Assembly (NCBI GenBank): GCA_029007315.1
Contig: JAQXHO010000162.1
Span: forward strand, 1-33,654
Source: Oscillospiraceae bacterium
GTDB lineage: Bacteria; Bacillota; Clostridia; Oscillospirales; Ruminococcaceae
Reading direction: 5' to 3'
Length of the DNA stretch: 33,654 nucleotides
The notes under the pieces were generated by a model. That model was not told the DNA's origin. It was given only the letters and a program-made list of their open reading frames with translations, and did not search any database. Positions 8,437-17,927 of this stretch are shown here, piece after piece. Numbering within the stretch: position 1 is the stretch's first letter; every line of letters begins with the position of its first letter. The position numbers and the translations under genes are program-made.

Positions 8437-8952
8437 TCAACGCTGCTTTCTGTACTTTATAATACGAGGCATTGTTTTTTCAATGTAGGAAACCATCTTT
8501 TCGTCAGGAGTAAAAATAAGCCGTATCTTTCCGTATTCCTCGTCTTCTGCGTCAGCGTAATATTCACCTTCGTCAGTATTGTCACTGCAGAGGAACAAAG
8601 TTGCATCCTGATTATCCGGAGTATCCGCATTGACTTCACCGAAATCAATGAGCTTTGCTGTATTAATGGTAATAAGATGCTTTCTTCTTCTCTGTCCGAT
8701 GATCTTGTCAACGTCAAGTTCGCCATTTGTAAAGGTATACTCATATTCAATGTTCGTATCTCGGAAAAAGTAGTACGCACCATAAATCACACCCATGGTA
8801 ATGGCAAGAATAAGATAAAGCCCGGTGACAAATGCCAGATACATTGTAACTGCTGTAATGATAACCGTCCCAAGAATTATCATAAATTTTTTCATATTGT
8901 CGGATGAATCTGGTTTTTTCTTTACAAGACGCTCAGCGAAATTGTCTGTCAT
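8437..8952 (-). CDS. Hypothetical membrane protein (possibly DUF6106)
   Basis: 171-aa ORF with two hydrophobic segments then EYEYTFTNGELDVDKIIGQRRRK; good start context. Family assignment is tentative. Confidence 0.6.
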   Translation of the reverse strand: MTDNFAERLVKKKPDSSDNMKKFMIILGTVIITAVTMYLAFVTGLYLILAITMGVIYGAYYFFRDTNIEYEYTFTNGELDVDKIIGQRRRKHLITINTAKLIDFGEVNADTPDNQDATLFLCSDNTDEGEYYADAEDEEYGKIRLIFTPDEKMVSYIEKTMPRIIKYRKQR

Positions 8953-9035
8953 GGTTAAATTCTCCTTTTAGATAGAATAAAGATTTATTTATATAACTAT
9001 TTTACCACAAAATTTGTTAAATTTCAAGAAAAGAC

Positions 9036-9064
9036 TTGATTTTTTTTTTGAAATTGACTATAAT
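9036..9064 (+). promoter_or_regulatory. Sigma-A-type promoter for the pheST leader
   Basis: TTGATT (9036-9041), 17 nt, TATAAT (9059-9064). Confidence 0.65.
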
Positions 9065-9074
9065 ACTATTATAA

Positions 9075-9308
9075 CACTGTGACGAAGAGAGTAGAAATCA
9101 GAATGTATTCATCAGAGAGGCGTATCATGGCTGAAAGTGCGCTGTCTGCATTGATTTTGAAGTTCACTTCCGAGTGGCTATGCTGAAACTTCTGCTGTAG
9201 GCTTAGACGTAATGTCTGCGTTAAAGACAAGAGAGTGATGGCTCTTGGGAAATGGGTGGTTTTTTGCAAGCTGTGTCTTGTCCTGTTTTCGGGACAAGGC
9301 TTTTTTTA
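9075..9308 (+). promoter_or_regulatory. T-box leader, phenylalanine-specific
   Basis: GACGAAGAGAGTAG stem I start, candidate specifier TTC (9163-9165) followed by ACTTCCGAGTGGC, GCGTTAAAGAC linker, AAATGGGTGGT T-box-like element with TGGT, then a terminator; directly upstream of pheS. Confidence 0.82.
9277..9307 (+). terminator. Intrinsic terminator of the T-box attenuator
   Basis: CTTGTCC-TGTTTTCG-GGACAAG followed by GCTTTTTTT. Confidence 0.85.
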
Positions 9309-9365
9309 TACCGTTTCCTGACGGCTTTAAAAATATGCGGCAATGCCGTGAAAGGATGAAAAAAT

Positions 9366-10385
9366 ATGAAAGAACAACTGGAAGCTATCCGCTCCGAAGC
9401 TGCTGCTGAACTTGCAGCCGTTGGAGATGCCAGAGAACTTGACGCACTGCGTGTAAAGTACCTTGGCAAAAAAGGTGCACTGACTGCTATCCTCAAACAA
9501 ATGGGCAAGCTCAGTGCTGAAGAAAGACCTGTAATGGGTCAGCTGGCTAATGAAGTCCGCAGCAGCATTGAGGAAGCTGTTTCCTCAAAACAAGCTGAAA
9601 TTACCAGACTTGAAACAGAAGCCCGTCTTGCCTCTGAAACCATAGACGTTACTCTTCCCGGCAAGAAGCAGTCTGTGGGCAGTCTTCACCCGCTGTCAAT
9701 TGTGGAAAATGAAATAAAGGAAATATTCCTGGGCATGGGCTTTGAAATAGCAGACGGTCCCGAAGTTGAGTACGATTATTATAACTTTGAGGCTCTGAAC
9801 CTTCCGCCGGACCACCCTGCAAGAGATACCCAGGATACATTTTATATTACTGATAATATTCTTCTGCGTACACAGACTTCATCCGTACAGGTTCATGTTA
9901 TGGAAAACAAGAAGCCTCCGATCCGTGTAATTTCACCGGGAAGAGTTTTCCGTTCTGACGCTGTTGACGCTACTCATTCTCCGCTTTTCCACCAGATTGA
10001 AGGTCTTGTTGTGGATAAGGGCATTACAATGGCTGACCTCAAAGGCACCCTTGAAATGCTGATGAAGCGTCTTTACGGTGAGGAATGCACAATCCGACTC
10101 AGACCTCACCACTTCCCTTTCACTGAACCCAGCGCCGAGGTTGACGTAATGTGCTTCAACTGTCACGGCAAGGGATGCCGCATCTGCAAGAATGAAGGAT
10201 TTATCGAGCTTCTTGGTGCAGGTATGGTTCACCCGAAGGTTCTGGAAGGATGCGGCATTGACAGCAGCGTATACTCAGGCTTTGCATTTGGTCTGGGTCT
10301 TGAAAGAATCGTTATGCGCCGTTACAACATCAGTGATATGCGTCTTCTGTTTGAAAACGATTACCGTTTCCTCGAACAGTTCTGA
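9366..10385 (+). CDS. pheS: Phenylalanyl-tRNA synthetase alpha subunit
   Basis: [80 protein letters not shown]. Confidence 0.98.
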   Translation: MKEQLEAIRSEAAAELAAVGDARELDALRVKYLGKKGALTAILKQMGKLSAEERPVMGQLANEVRSSIEEAVSSKQAEITRLETEARLASETIDVTLPGKKQSVGSLHPLSIVENEIKEIFLGMGFEIADGPEVEYDYYNFEALNLPPDHPARDTQDTFYITDNILLRTQTSSVQVHVMENKKPPIRVISPGRVFRSDAVDATHSPLFHQIEGLVVDKGITMADLKGTLEMLMKRLYGEECTIRLRPHHFPFTEPSAEVDVMCFNCHGKGCRICKNEGFIELLGAGMVHPKVLEGCGIDSSVYSGFAFGLGLERIVMRRYNISDMRLLFENDYRFLEQF

Positions 10386-10409
10386 TAAAACGGAAAGGAG
10401 AATAAGACA

Positions 10410-12803
10410 ATGAATTTATCCATGAAGTGGCTTTCTGATTACATTAAAAAGGACATCACCACTGCTGAATTCTGTTCCGGAATGACAATGAGCGGTTCTA
10501 AGGTGGAATGCTTTGAAACAGAGGGCAGTGAAATTAAAAATGTTGTTGTGGGAAAGCTTCTGTCAGTCGTACCCCACGAAAACTCCGACCACCTTGTAGT
10601 TTGCCAGGTTGACGTTGGTCAGGGAGAACCTATCCAGATAGTAACCGGCGCTCCCAATGTAAGTGCAGGAGATATTGTTCCCGTTGCGCTGGTGGGTGCA
10701 GAACTTCCCGGCGGCATAAAAATCAAAAAGGGCAAGCTGAGAGGTGTTGAAAGCTGCGGTATGCTCTGTTCTCTGGGTGAACTGGGTCTTACAACTCACG
10801 ATTTCCCGTATGCTATTGCTGACGGAATTTTCCTCATAGAAGAGGAATGCGAAATCGGTCAGGATATCCATGAAGCTATCGGACTGAACGATACCTCCGT
10901 TGAGTTTGAAATAACATCAAACCGTCCCGATTGTCTGTCAGTTGTGGGTCTTGCAAGAGAAGCAGCTGTAACTTTTGATACTGAGCTGTGTCTGGAGGAA
11001 CCTTCATTCAAGGGTGTGGAAGATGACATAAACAAATATCTGAAGGTTGATATTGAAAATGAAACTCTCTGCCCTCGTTATGCAGCAGGCATTGTAAAGA
11101 ACGTTAAGATAGGTCCTTCTCCAAGATGGATGCGTGAACGTCTTCGTGCGAGCGGTGTTCGTCCTATAAACAATCTGGTTGACATTACCAACTACGTAAT
11201 GCTTGAATACGGTCAGCCTATGCACGCTTTTGACCTTCGCTATGTCAAGGATTCACATATTATCGTAAGAAATGCAAAGGACGGAGAAGAAATCACCACA
11301 CTTGACGGGCAGGAAAGAAAGCTCTCCTCCGAAATGTTGGTTATTGCAGATTCCGAAAAGCCTATTGCAGTTGCAGGCGTTATGGGAGGAGAATACAGCG
11401 GAATCATGGATGACACAACTACTGTTGTGTTTGAATCTGCTTACTTCGAGCCTGTACAGGTTCGCCGCACAGCAAAGAAGCTTGGTATGCGCACAGACGC
11501 TTCTGCCCGTTATGAAAAAGGTCTTGACGCTGAAGGCTGTCTGCGTTCTCTTACAAGAGCATTGCAGCTTGTGGAAGAGCTTGGCGCAGGTGAACCTGTT
11601 ACAACTCACATTGATGTTGTAAAGAATATTAAGCCCAGAAATGAGATTCCCTTTGATCCTGCATGGATAAACGGCTTCCTGGGTACTGATATTTCTGAGG
11701 AGGAAATGATAAAGACTCTGAATGGACTTGGCATCGAAGTTAAGGACGGCAAGTGCATTTCACCAAGCTTCCGTATCGACCTTGAACGTCCTGCTGATAT
11801 TGCAGAGGAAGTTGCACGTATTTACGGTTACAACAACATTCCTTCAACCGTTCTTACCGGTGCTGCAAATGCAATCCTTACTCCGGAACAGAAATACCTC
11901 AGAACTATCGAAAACACAATGGTTTCTCTCGGCTGCTGCGGAATTCTCACTTATTCATTCACATCACCTAAATGCTTCGACAAAATAGGTCTTCCTGCTG
12001 ACAGCAAGCTTCGTGATACTATTACTATTATGAATCCTCTGGGCGAAGACACAAGCATTATGAGAACAACAACACTTCCTTCCATGCTTGACATTCTCTC
12101 AGGCAATTACAAAAACAGAAATGCTTCTGTAAAGCTTTTCGAAATCGGCAAGGAATATATTCCAACAGAAGAAGGCAAGCTTCCGAATGAACCCACACGT
12201 CTTACAATAGGTATGTACGGCGATAATATCGACTTCTTCGATATGAAGGGTACTATTGACGCACTGCTTGCTGAAGCAGGAATTTATGACTGCGAATATG
12301 TACGCTGCTCTGAAAGCAACGAATTTGAGGAAACCTGCGCACTGCACCCTGGAAGAAGTGCTGTTATCCTTTGCAAGGGACAGGCTATCGGTTATCTGGG
12401 TGAAATTCATCCTGCTGTACAGGAAACATACGGTTTCGGCACAAGAGTTTATGCTGCTAAACTGAATATAAATGAAATGATGCCTCTGTCAGTTACAGAG
12501 ATCACATATCAGCCAAGCCCGAAATTCCCGGCAATTACAAGAGATCTTTCACTGCTCTGTGAGGATTCTCTCCCTGTGGGAACTATGGAAAAAGCTATAA
12601 AGAATGCTGTAGGAAAGATTCTTGAAAAGGTTACACTTTTCGACGTTTACAAGGGCAAGCAGATTGCTGAGGGCATGAAGAGCGTTTCATTCTCCATCAG
12701 TATGCGTTCACACGAGGGTACTCTCACCGATGAACAGGCTGACGCCGCTATGAAGCGTGTACTCAAGTCACTGGGCGACCTTGGTGCATCGCTCAGAGAA
12801 TAA
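10410..12803 (+). CDS. pheT: Phenylalanyl-tRNA synthetase beta subunit
   Basis: MNLSMKWLSDYIK, EITSNRPDCLSVVGLARE, NNLVDITNYVMLEYGQPMHAFD, SPKFPAITRDLSLL; follows pheS by 24 bp. Confidence 0.98.
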   Translation: MNLSMKWLSDYIKKDITTAEFCSGMTMSGSKVECFETEGSEIKNVVVGKLLSVVPHENSDHLVVCQVDVGQGEPIQIVTGAPNVSAGDIVPVALVGAELPGGIKIKKGKLRGVESCGMLCSLGELGLTTHDFPYAIADGIFLIEEECEIGQDIHEAIGLNDTSVEFEITSNRPDCLSVVGLAREAAVTFDTELCLEEPSFKGVEDDINKYLKVDIENETLCPRYAAGIVKNVKIGPSPRWMRERLRASGVRPINNLVDITNYVMLEYGQPMHAFDLRYVKDSHIIVRNAKDGEEITTLDGQERKLSSEMLVIADSEKPIAVAGVMGGEYSGIMDDTTTVVFESAYFEPVQVRRTAKKLGMRTDASARYEKGLDAEGCLRSLTRALQLVEELGAGEPVTTHIDVVKNIKPRNEIPFDPAWINGFLGTDISEEEMIKTLNGLGIEVKDGKCISPSFRIDLERPADIAEEVARIYGYNNIPSTVLTGAANAILTPEQKYLRTIENTMVSLGCCGILTYSFTSPKCFDKIGLPADSKLRDTITIMNPLGEDTSIMRTTTLPSMLDILSGNYKNRNASVKLFEIGKEYIPTEEGKLPNEPTRLTIGMYGDNIDFFDMKGTIDALLAEAGIYDCEYVRCSESNEFEETCALHPGRSAVILCKGQAIGYLGEIHPAVQETYGFGTRVYAAKLNINEMMPLSVTEITYQPSPKFPAITRDLSLLCEDSLPVGTMEKAIKNAVGKILEKVTLFDVYKGKQIAEGMKSVSFSISMRSHEGTLTDEQADAAMKRVLKSLGDLGASLRE

Positions 12804-12834
12804 TTTCTCATTTATCATTTTACTGTAAAAATAA

Positions 12835-12872
12835 CAGCATCACGGCATTTTTTGCTGTGATGCTGATTTTTC
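12835..12872. terminator. Bidirectional terminator between pheT and the DUF4317 gene
   Basis: CAGCATCACGGCA-TTTTT-TGCTGTGATGCTG followed by ATTTTTCTT; T-rich on both sides. Confidence 0.85.
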
Positions 12873-14075
12873 TTATTCTTCTGTGTAAACTTCTTCAGAT
12901 TCCTCCTGCTCATTTTCAGTTATGTCACCGAAAATCTCCGGCATTTCCTGCAATGTAACATTCATGCCGTTTACCTGAATCTGAGGCTCTTCAAGGTCTA
13001 TAAGCAGAAAACGTCTGCCGTCTATGTACTGAGTACGCACCTTGTTCGTTGCGTCCTTTGCTATCTGTACAGATATTCCTTCTGTTGTAATAGTGGTTTT
13101 GTTTTCTGTCAGATTGCATACAGAAAGAGGCTTTTCTCTTGTTATTTCACGGTAAATATTCTGAACCTTTTCTGCTTTTTCTTCGCTTACTCCGGAATCA
13201 AGGAGAATATCCCTCATCTGGATATCATCAACAGAAGGCAGTTCAGCGTCATTTTTATATTCCTCTGCAATGCTTTTCAGCTTGTCATTTACCTCTGTTA
13301 TAACTGCATAGCTCAGCTCGTCTGCAACGATATCCTCCATAAGGGAATGAAAGCTTTCCTTCTCCTGATTAGCTGTGCAGACAAATTTGCAGCCGAGAAC
13401 ATTCTCAATAATTGACGCATTCACTTCTTTAGGCTTCCGTGCAGAATAAAGCACATGATTAACGTCAGGACCTCTGCCTGTAAATGTGGGATAAAGAAAT
13501 CCGTCTGTGGGAACTTCTGATACAATGCGGTCATATGCGGATTTTTTCTCAATGGCATTTTCGTCTTCATTGTAAATCAGTCCGTCTATTCTCACTTCAA
13601 CAGGACAAATTGCTGTCACAAGGAATGAATATTCCACGCTGTCATAAGGGTTTATTTCATCATTTTTCGTCTTGTTGAAAACTGTATATGTACAGTGGCC
13701 TATAAGTATTGCATATGTAGAGATATAGTCCATTTTCTTTACGATCTGGTCAAGCATAAGATTCACGGCACTTTCATCTGCAAGTCTGCATGAAAGTGCA
13801 TTATATAGAATATGCTGAGGACCTGCTTCCTCGTAAGCTTCGTTCGGGAACTCATATTCAAGAAGTCCCTTTCCTAAAGTTCCTGCCAGAACACGGCGAA
13901 GTGTTTCCATGTAACAGTCACTTTCCTCTGAAGGTATATTGTGAAATGGATCAGATTTTACGCATCGTATATTCTTTTCAGCGTCCACAAATGCAGATAC
14001 CACATGATTAAGCGTAAACAGATCGCTTGCCTGTGAAAAATTCTTTCGAAGTTCATTAAGATCCTTTTTATTCAT
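12873..14075 (-). CDS. DUF4317-family protein
   Basis: MNKKDLNELRKNFSQASDLFTLNHVVSAFVDAEKN ... ISTYAILIGHCTYTVFNKTKNDE pattern. Confidence 0.85.
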   Translation of the reverse strand: MNKKDLNELRKNFSQASDLFTLNHVVSAFVDAEKNIRCVKSDPFHNIPSEESDCYMETLRRVLAGTLGKGLLEYEFPNEAYEEAGPQHILYNALSCRLADESAVNLMLDQIVKKMDYISTYAILIGHCTYTVFNKTKNDEINPYDSVEYSFLVTAICPVEVRIDGLIYNEDENAIEKKSAYDRIVSEVPTDGFLYPTFTGRGPDVNHVLYSARKPKEVNASIIENVLGCKFVCTANQEKESFHSLMEDIVADELSYAVITEVNDKLKSIAEEYKNDAELPSVDDIQMRDILLDSGVSEEKAEKVQNIYREITREKPLSVCNLTENKTTITTEGISVQIAKDATNKVRTQYIDGRRFLLIDLEEPQIQVNGMNVTLQEMPEIFGDITENEQEESEEVYTEE

Positions 14076-14076
14076 A

Positions 14077-14652
14077 TTACTGTTCTCCTTTGTTTTGTCT
14101 GATTATTTCTCTGAGCTTTCGTGAAAGTGCCGCAATGGGAAGTCCCACAACATTATAATAATCTCCCTTTATTCCGCTTACAAAGAGCGCACCCTTGCCC
14201 TGTATGCCGTAGCCGCCTGCTTTATCGAAGGATTCTCCTGTAGCAAGATATTCTTCGATTTCCTCTTCCGAAAGCGCATAGAATGAAACACCTGTTTTTT
14301 CTGAGAAGGAATGTATTTCTCCTCCGTAACCAACAGCACAGCCTGTTACCACGTCATGAGTCCTGCCGGAAAGAGTTCTCAGCATATTTCGTGCATCTTC
14401 TTCACCGGAAGGCTTGCCAAGAATTTTGCCGTCAACTATCACTATGGTATCGCAGCCTATCACAATATCATCCGGACGCTCTGTTGCAGCTGCCGATGCC
14501 TTCTGAACAGCAAGATATTCAGCGGCCTTAAAGGGATCAATTCCATAAGGAAGATTTTCCTCTGCATTTGAAGTGCATACGATAAAATCTTCAGTTATAT
14601 AATTCATAAGCTCACGCCTTCTCGGTGAACCTGACGCCAGTACTATCTTCAT
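14077..14652 (-). CDS. maf: Maf-family nucleoside triphosphate pyrophosphatase
   Basis: MKIVLASGSPRRRELM start, IVIGCDTIV, GRTHDVVTG, GGYGIQGKGALFVSGIKGDYYNVVGLP. Start moved to the internal Met at 14652 that begins MKIVLASGSPRR. Confidence 0.93.
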   Translation of the reverse strand: MKIVLASGSPRRRELMNYITEDFIVCTSNAEENLPYGIDPFKAAEYLAVQKASAAATERPDDIVIGCDTIVIVDGKILGKPSGEEDARNMLRTLSGRTHDVVTGCAVGYGGEIHSFSEKTGVSFYALSEEEIEEYLATGESFDKAGGYGIQGKGALFVSGIKGDYYNVVGLPIAALSRKLREIIRQNKGEQ

Positions 14653-14748
14653 TGCTTTATGGCTCCTTTCATACACAGTACCATTATATCATATCATATT
14701 TTCACATAAAATGCAAGCACCATTGTATGAAAGCCCTGCAGGGAGATT

Positions 14749-15456
14749 TTATTCAAAAGGATCCATGCTGTTGCTTTTCACATCTATCCCGTACAGCAAA
14801 GCCGTATTGTCGGCAGTATTAACAAGCCCCAGAAAAACCTCTCTTTCATTATGAAAGCCATGACTTTTAAGCTGCTTCTGAAGCCATGTTCTGTCATTTC
14901 CGGTATGCTTCAGATTTTCCTCGTTTATATTTCCGTCCAGAATAACATTTACAAGTATATTCTGCTGAACTGGATCAAGATTCATGTCAGAAGGCTCAAG
15001 AGGTCTGTTCTTCTCCACAGGAAGAATGCTGATCGAACCATTGTATTCAAAAACCGCTGTCTGTATCTGCGACAGATCAAAATATCCCTGTGCCCTGCAG
15101 TGAGTCAGAAAATCACTTATATCTATACGTGCCTTTTTGAAATTTTTCCTGTAAAGCTTTCCTTTATCAAATAGTATAAGAGGTCTGCCGATGATAATTT
15201 TTCTCAGACGTGTCGATTTGCCGGTTATTACAGAAACAAGATATGCAATAACTGCATAAACGATCATGGATGCAAGGGTATATTCCGGATTTTCAAGCTC
15301 TGTGGAAAATTCAGCTGCAATGGAACCGATAGATATACCTATTATATAATCAAACATACTAAGCTGTGATACCTGCTTGTTTCCCATAAGCTTTGTTAGA
15401 ATAAACAGTGCGATTATACTTGCCGCTGATGTGAGTATAATTTTAAAAATATCCAT
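14749..15456 (-). CDS. YetF/DUF421-family membrane protein
   Basis: LFILTKLMGNKQVSQLSMFDYIIGISIGSIAAEFS and GRPLILFDKGKLYRKNFKKARIDISDFLTHCRAQGYFDLSQIQTAVFEYNGSISILP. Confidence 0.88.
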   Translation of the reverse strand: MDIFKIILTSAASIIALFILTKLMGNKQVSQLSMFDYIIGISIGSIAAEFSTELENPEYTLASMIVYAVIAYLVSVITGKSTRLRKIIIGRPLILFDKGKLYRKNFKKARIDISDFLTHCRAQGYFDLSQIQTAVFEYNGSISILPVEKNRPLEPSDMNLDPVQQNILVNVILDGNINEENLKHTGNDRTWLQKQLKSHGFHNEREVFLGLVNTADNTALLYGIDVKSNSMDPFE

Positions 15457-15547
15457 TGTCTTTCACGCTCCTTGAATATAGACTGTGAAATATTTCAGGA
15501 ATTATGCAATATATTATAATGGCAATATCACGAAAGGATGATCTGTT

Positions 15548-16042
15548 ATTAAACATAATTATTTTAAAAAGATACTCCCATTGGTTCTTACCGTCTGCTG
15601 CGCAGCAGCTATATTTATTTTCTCAATGCAGAACGGAGATCAGTCATCAAGACTCAGCAAAGGTCTGCTAAGCCATATACTGGCATTTTTCAGAGGCGTA
15701 TCTGTAAATGAAATAACATACGATGATATAAGAAAATACAGCTTTCTTATAAGGAAAATGGCTCATTTTTCCATATTCTTTGCACTGGGTACATTGTCAT
15801 GCTGGAGTGCATACGCCCTTCGTGTTAAGAGATTTATGATAACTTCCTTCATCTTTTGTGTAATTTACGCCTGTACAGATGAAATACACCAGTTTTTCTC
15901 AGAAGGAAGAGGTCCGGCATTCAGAGATGTATGTATCGACAGCGCCGGAGCATTGCTTGGTGTATTCTTTACGGCATTTATAATTTTCTGCATACGTCAC
16001 ATTAGAAATCGCAGTACAAAAAACGCCTTAGATGGCAATTGA
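15548..16042 (+). CDS. VanZ-like membrane protein (probable non-canonical ATT start; ORF track starts at TTG 15581)
   Basis: KMAHFSIFFALGTLSCWS, YACTDEIHQFFSEGRGPAFRDVCIDSAGALLG are VanZ motifs. In-frame ATT at 15548 gives (M)KHNYFKKILPLVLTVCC with an AAGGA at 15534-15538. Confidence 0.82.
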   Translation: MKHNYFKKILPLVLTVCCAAAIFIFSMQNGDQSSRLSKGLLSHILAFFRGVSVNEITYDDIRKYSFLIRKMAHFSIFFALGTLSCWSAYALRVKRFMITSFIFCVIYACTDEIHQFFSEGRGPAFRDVCIDSAGALLGVFFTAFIIFCIRHIRNRSTKNALDGN

Positions 16043-16067
16043 CAAAATTCCGGTAAAGTGATATAAT
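16039..16067 (+). promoter_or_regulatory. Consensus sigma-A-type promoter
   Basis: TTGACA (16039-16044), 17 nt, TATAAT (16062-16067). Confidence 0.8.
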
Positions 16068-16097
16068 AATTTAAAAATATTAAGGAGGCTTCATATT

Positions 16098-16943
16098 ATG
16101 GAAACAAAAGCAAAGACTTCCGCATCTCAAAAGAAAAAAGGCGGCGGTTTCAAAACATTTTTATCTGTTGTATTTTTTATTCTTATCCTTTTGTCAGCTT
16201 TCGTACTTTCTCTGTGTATGAGCATACGAACTAAAAGCTCTGAGATAATCAATGTATACAGCAAAATAGCAGGAAGCGGCATTACGGATTTTCTGGCAGG
16301 AGATATCTGCTTCTGGTGTGCAATATCTGCTGTAATCCTCTGGTTTGGATTATGGGTTCAGACCACCAGACGTGTTCCCTCCGCAATCCGTGGTCTTGGC
16401 ATTGCCTGCAGTATAGCCCCGGCTTCAGTTCTTGCCGGAGAACTTGTTGTAATGCTTCTTGTATGCGCATTCAAGGTTCAGAACAGCCTTACTCCCTATG
16501 CTGACAGTCTTCCCTCACAGTTTGTAAACAGCTGCGGCGATAATGTTATCTTCCTTCTGTCAAGCATGATCATAGCATCTGTGGGAATACTTATCTGTAA
16601 AATAATTAAGCTTTTAAAAGCTAAAAAAGCCGATAAAGCTGAAACATCATCTTTTGAAGCGAATGCGGAACCAGCTGCAGAACCAGTTTCAGATCCTGTC
16701 TTGGAACCTGTAGCAGCTTCTGTTCCTGTGCAGGACAATTTACAGGCAAACACATCTGAAAATGAAAGCATCAGGAATATAGACATAGACGTTTCCGACA
16801 ACAACAATTCAAGTAGTACAGAAACGTCTGATGACGCCGAAAAGAGTATTATCAAAAGCCTTGAAGGCGTCTGTCATTTGTGCGGAGCCAAAAACGAACC
16901 CGGTGTAAAGTTCTGCGGTTCATGCGGTGCTAAGCTCATCTAA
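16098..16943 (+). CDS. Membrane protein with C-terminal zinc ribbon
   Basis: Several TM segments, acidic low-complexity region, C-terminal CHLCGAKNEPGVKFCGSCGAKLI (two CxxC pairs); AAGGAGG RBS. Confidence 0.8.
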   Translation: METKAKTSASQKKKGGGFKTFLSVVFFILILLSAFVLSLCMSIRTKSSEIINVYSKIAGSGITDFLAGDICFWCAISAVILWFGLWVQTTRRVPSAIRGLGIACSIAPASVLAGELVVMLLVCAFKVQNSLTPYADSLPSQFVNSCGDNVIFLLSSMIIASVGILICKIIKLLKAKKADKAETSSFEANAEPAAEPVSDPVLEPVAASVPVQDNLQANTSENESIRNIDIDVSDNNNSSSTETSDDAEKSIIKSLEGVCHLCGAKNEPGVKFCGSCGAKLI

Positions 16944-16955
16944 AATTGTATAAGG

Positions 16956-17003
16956 GCCGGAAAAGCTTTGGAAAATACGTTCCACTGCCTTCCGGCTTTT
17001 TTT
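16956..17003 (+). terminator. Rho-independent terminator
   Basis: GCCGGAA ... TTCCGGC followed by TTTTTTT. Confidence 0.75.
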
Positions 17004-17040
17004 ATTTAATGTAAAATCTGAAAATATATTTAAATTATAG

Positions 17041-17069
17041 TTGAAATTATTCTGGAAACATGGTATAAT
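17041..17069 (+). promoter_or_regulatory. Sigma-A-type promoter for the polyamine operon
   Basis: TTGAAA (17041-17046), 17 nt, TATAAT (17064-17069). Confidence 0.72.
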
Positions 17070-17099
17070 AAATCAATATGACTATTGAGAAAGGCTGTG

Positions 17100-17915
17100 A
17101 TGGTAGGGTTGGAAAAAAAGCTGGCTTTGTACGGGTACAATAATCTGACGAAGGCGCTGAGCTTCAACATTTTCGATGTATGCTATGCAAAATCAGAACG
17201 TGAAAAGCAGGATTACATCAAGTATATCGATGAACAGTATAATTCAGAAAGACTTACAAAAATTCTCTGTGATGTAACGGAAATGATAGGCGCTACGGTG
17301 CTTAACATTTCAAAGCAGGATTATGAACCCCAGGGTGCTTCCGTCAATGTGCTTATTGCCGAGGGAAATGTGGCTCCGGAAAATATGGATTCTTCCTGCA
17401 ATCAGGGCGCTGCGTTTCTTTCTCCCGGAAGAAATGTTCACGCTCATCTTGACAAAAGCCACGTTACAGTGCATACCTTCCCGGAAAGTCACCCGGATAA
17501 TGAGGTCACAACATTCCGTGCGGATATTGATGTTGCCACCTGCGGCGAGATCTCTCCGCTTAATACTCTTGACTATCTTATCAGAAGCTTTGATTCTGAT
17601 ATTATCACCATTGATTATCGTGTGAGAGGCTTTACACGTGATGTCAGCGGTAAAAAATATTTCATAGACCATAAGATCACTTCAATACAGGACTATATAA
17701 GCGACGATATCCTTATGAAATATGACGCTGTGGATATGAATGTGTATCAGTCGAACCTTTTCCATACAAGAATGCTTGTAAAGGATATGCGTCTTCAGGA
17801 TTATCTCTTTAAAACAGACGAGTATGAACTCAGTCCCAGAGTACGTCTTGATATTACCGACCGACTGCGCAGGGAAATGATAGAAATTTTCAGCGGACGG
17901 AATATTTACGAATAA
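17100..17915 (+). CDS. speD: S-adenosylmethionine decarboxylase proenzyme
   Basis: [28 protein letters not shown] and [21 protein letters not shown] with the probable K-S pyruvoyl cleavage site. Start set at ATG 17100 after GAAAGG; track uses TTG 17085. Confidence 0.93.
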   Translation: MVGLEKKLALYGYNNLTKALSFNIFDVCYAKSEREKQDYIKYIDEQYNSERLTKILCDVTEMIGATVLNISKQDYEPQGASVNVLIAEGNVAPENMDSSCNQGAAFLSPGRNVHAHLDKSHVTVHTFPESHPDNEVTTFRADIDVATCGEISPLNTLDYLIRSFDSDIITIDYRVRGFTRDVSGKKYFIDHKITSIQDYISDDILMKYDAVDMNVYQSNLFHTRMLVKDMRLQDYLFKTDEYELSPRVRLDITDRLRREMIEIFSGRNIYE

Positions 17916-17927
17916 GGAGGTACTGCC

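Noticed and set aside
9069-9508. Minus-strand ORFs 9069-9269 and 9221-9508
   Set aside because: Overlap the T-box leader and the pheS N-terminus; leader RNA structure and pheS coding explain the sequence.
11253-11622. Opposed ORFs of about 116-118 aa
   Set aside because: Internal to pheT in wrong frames.
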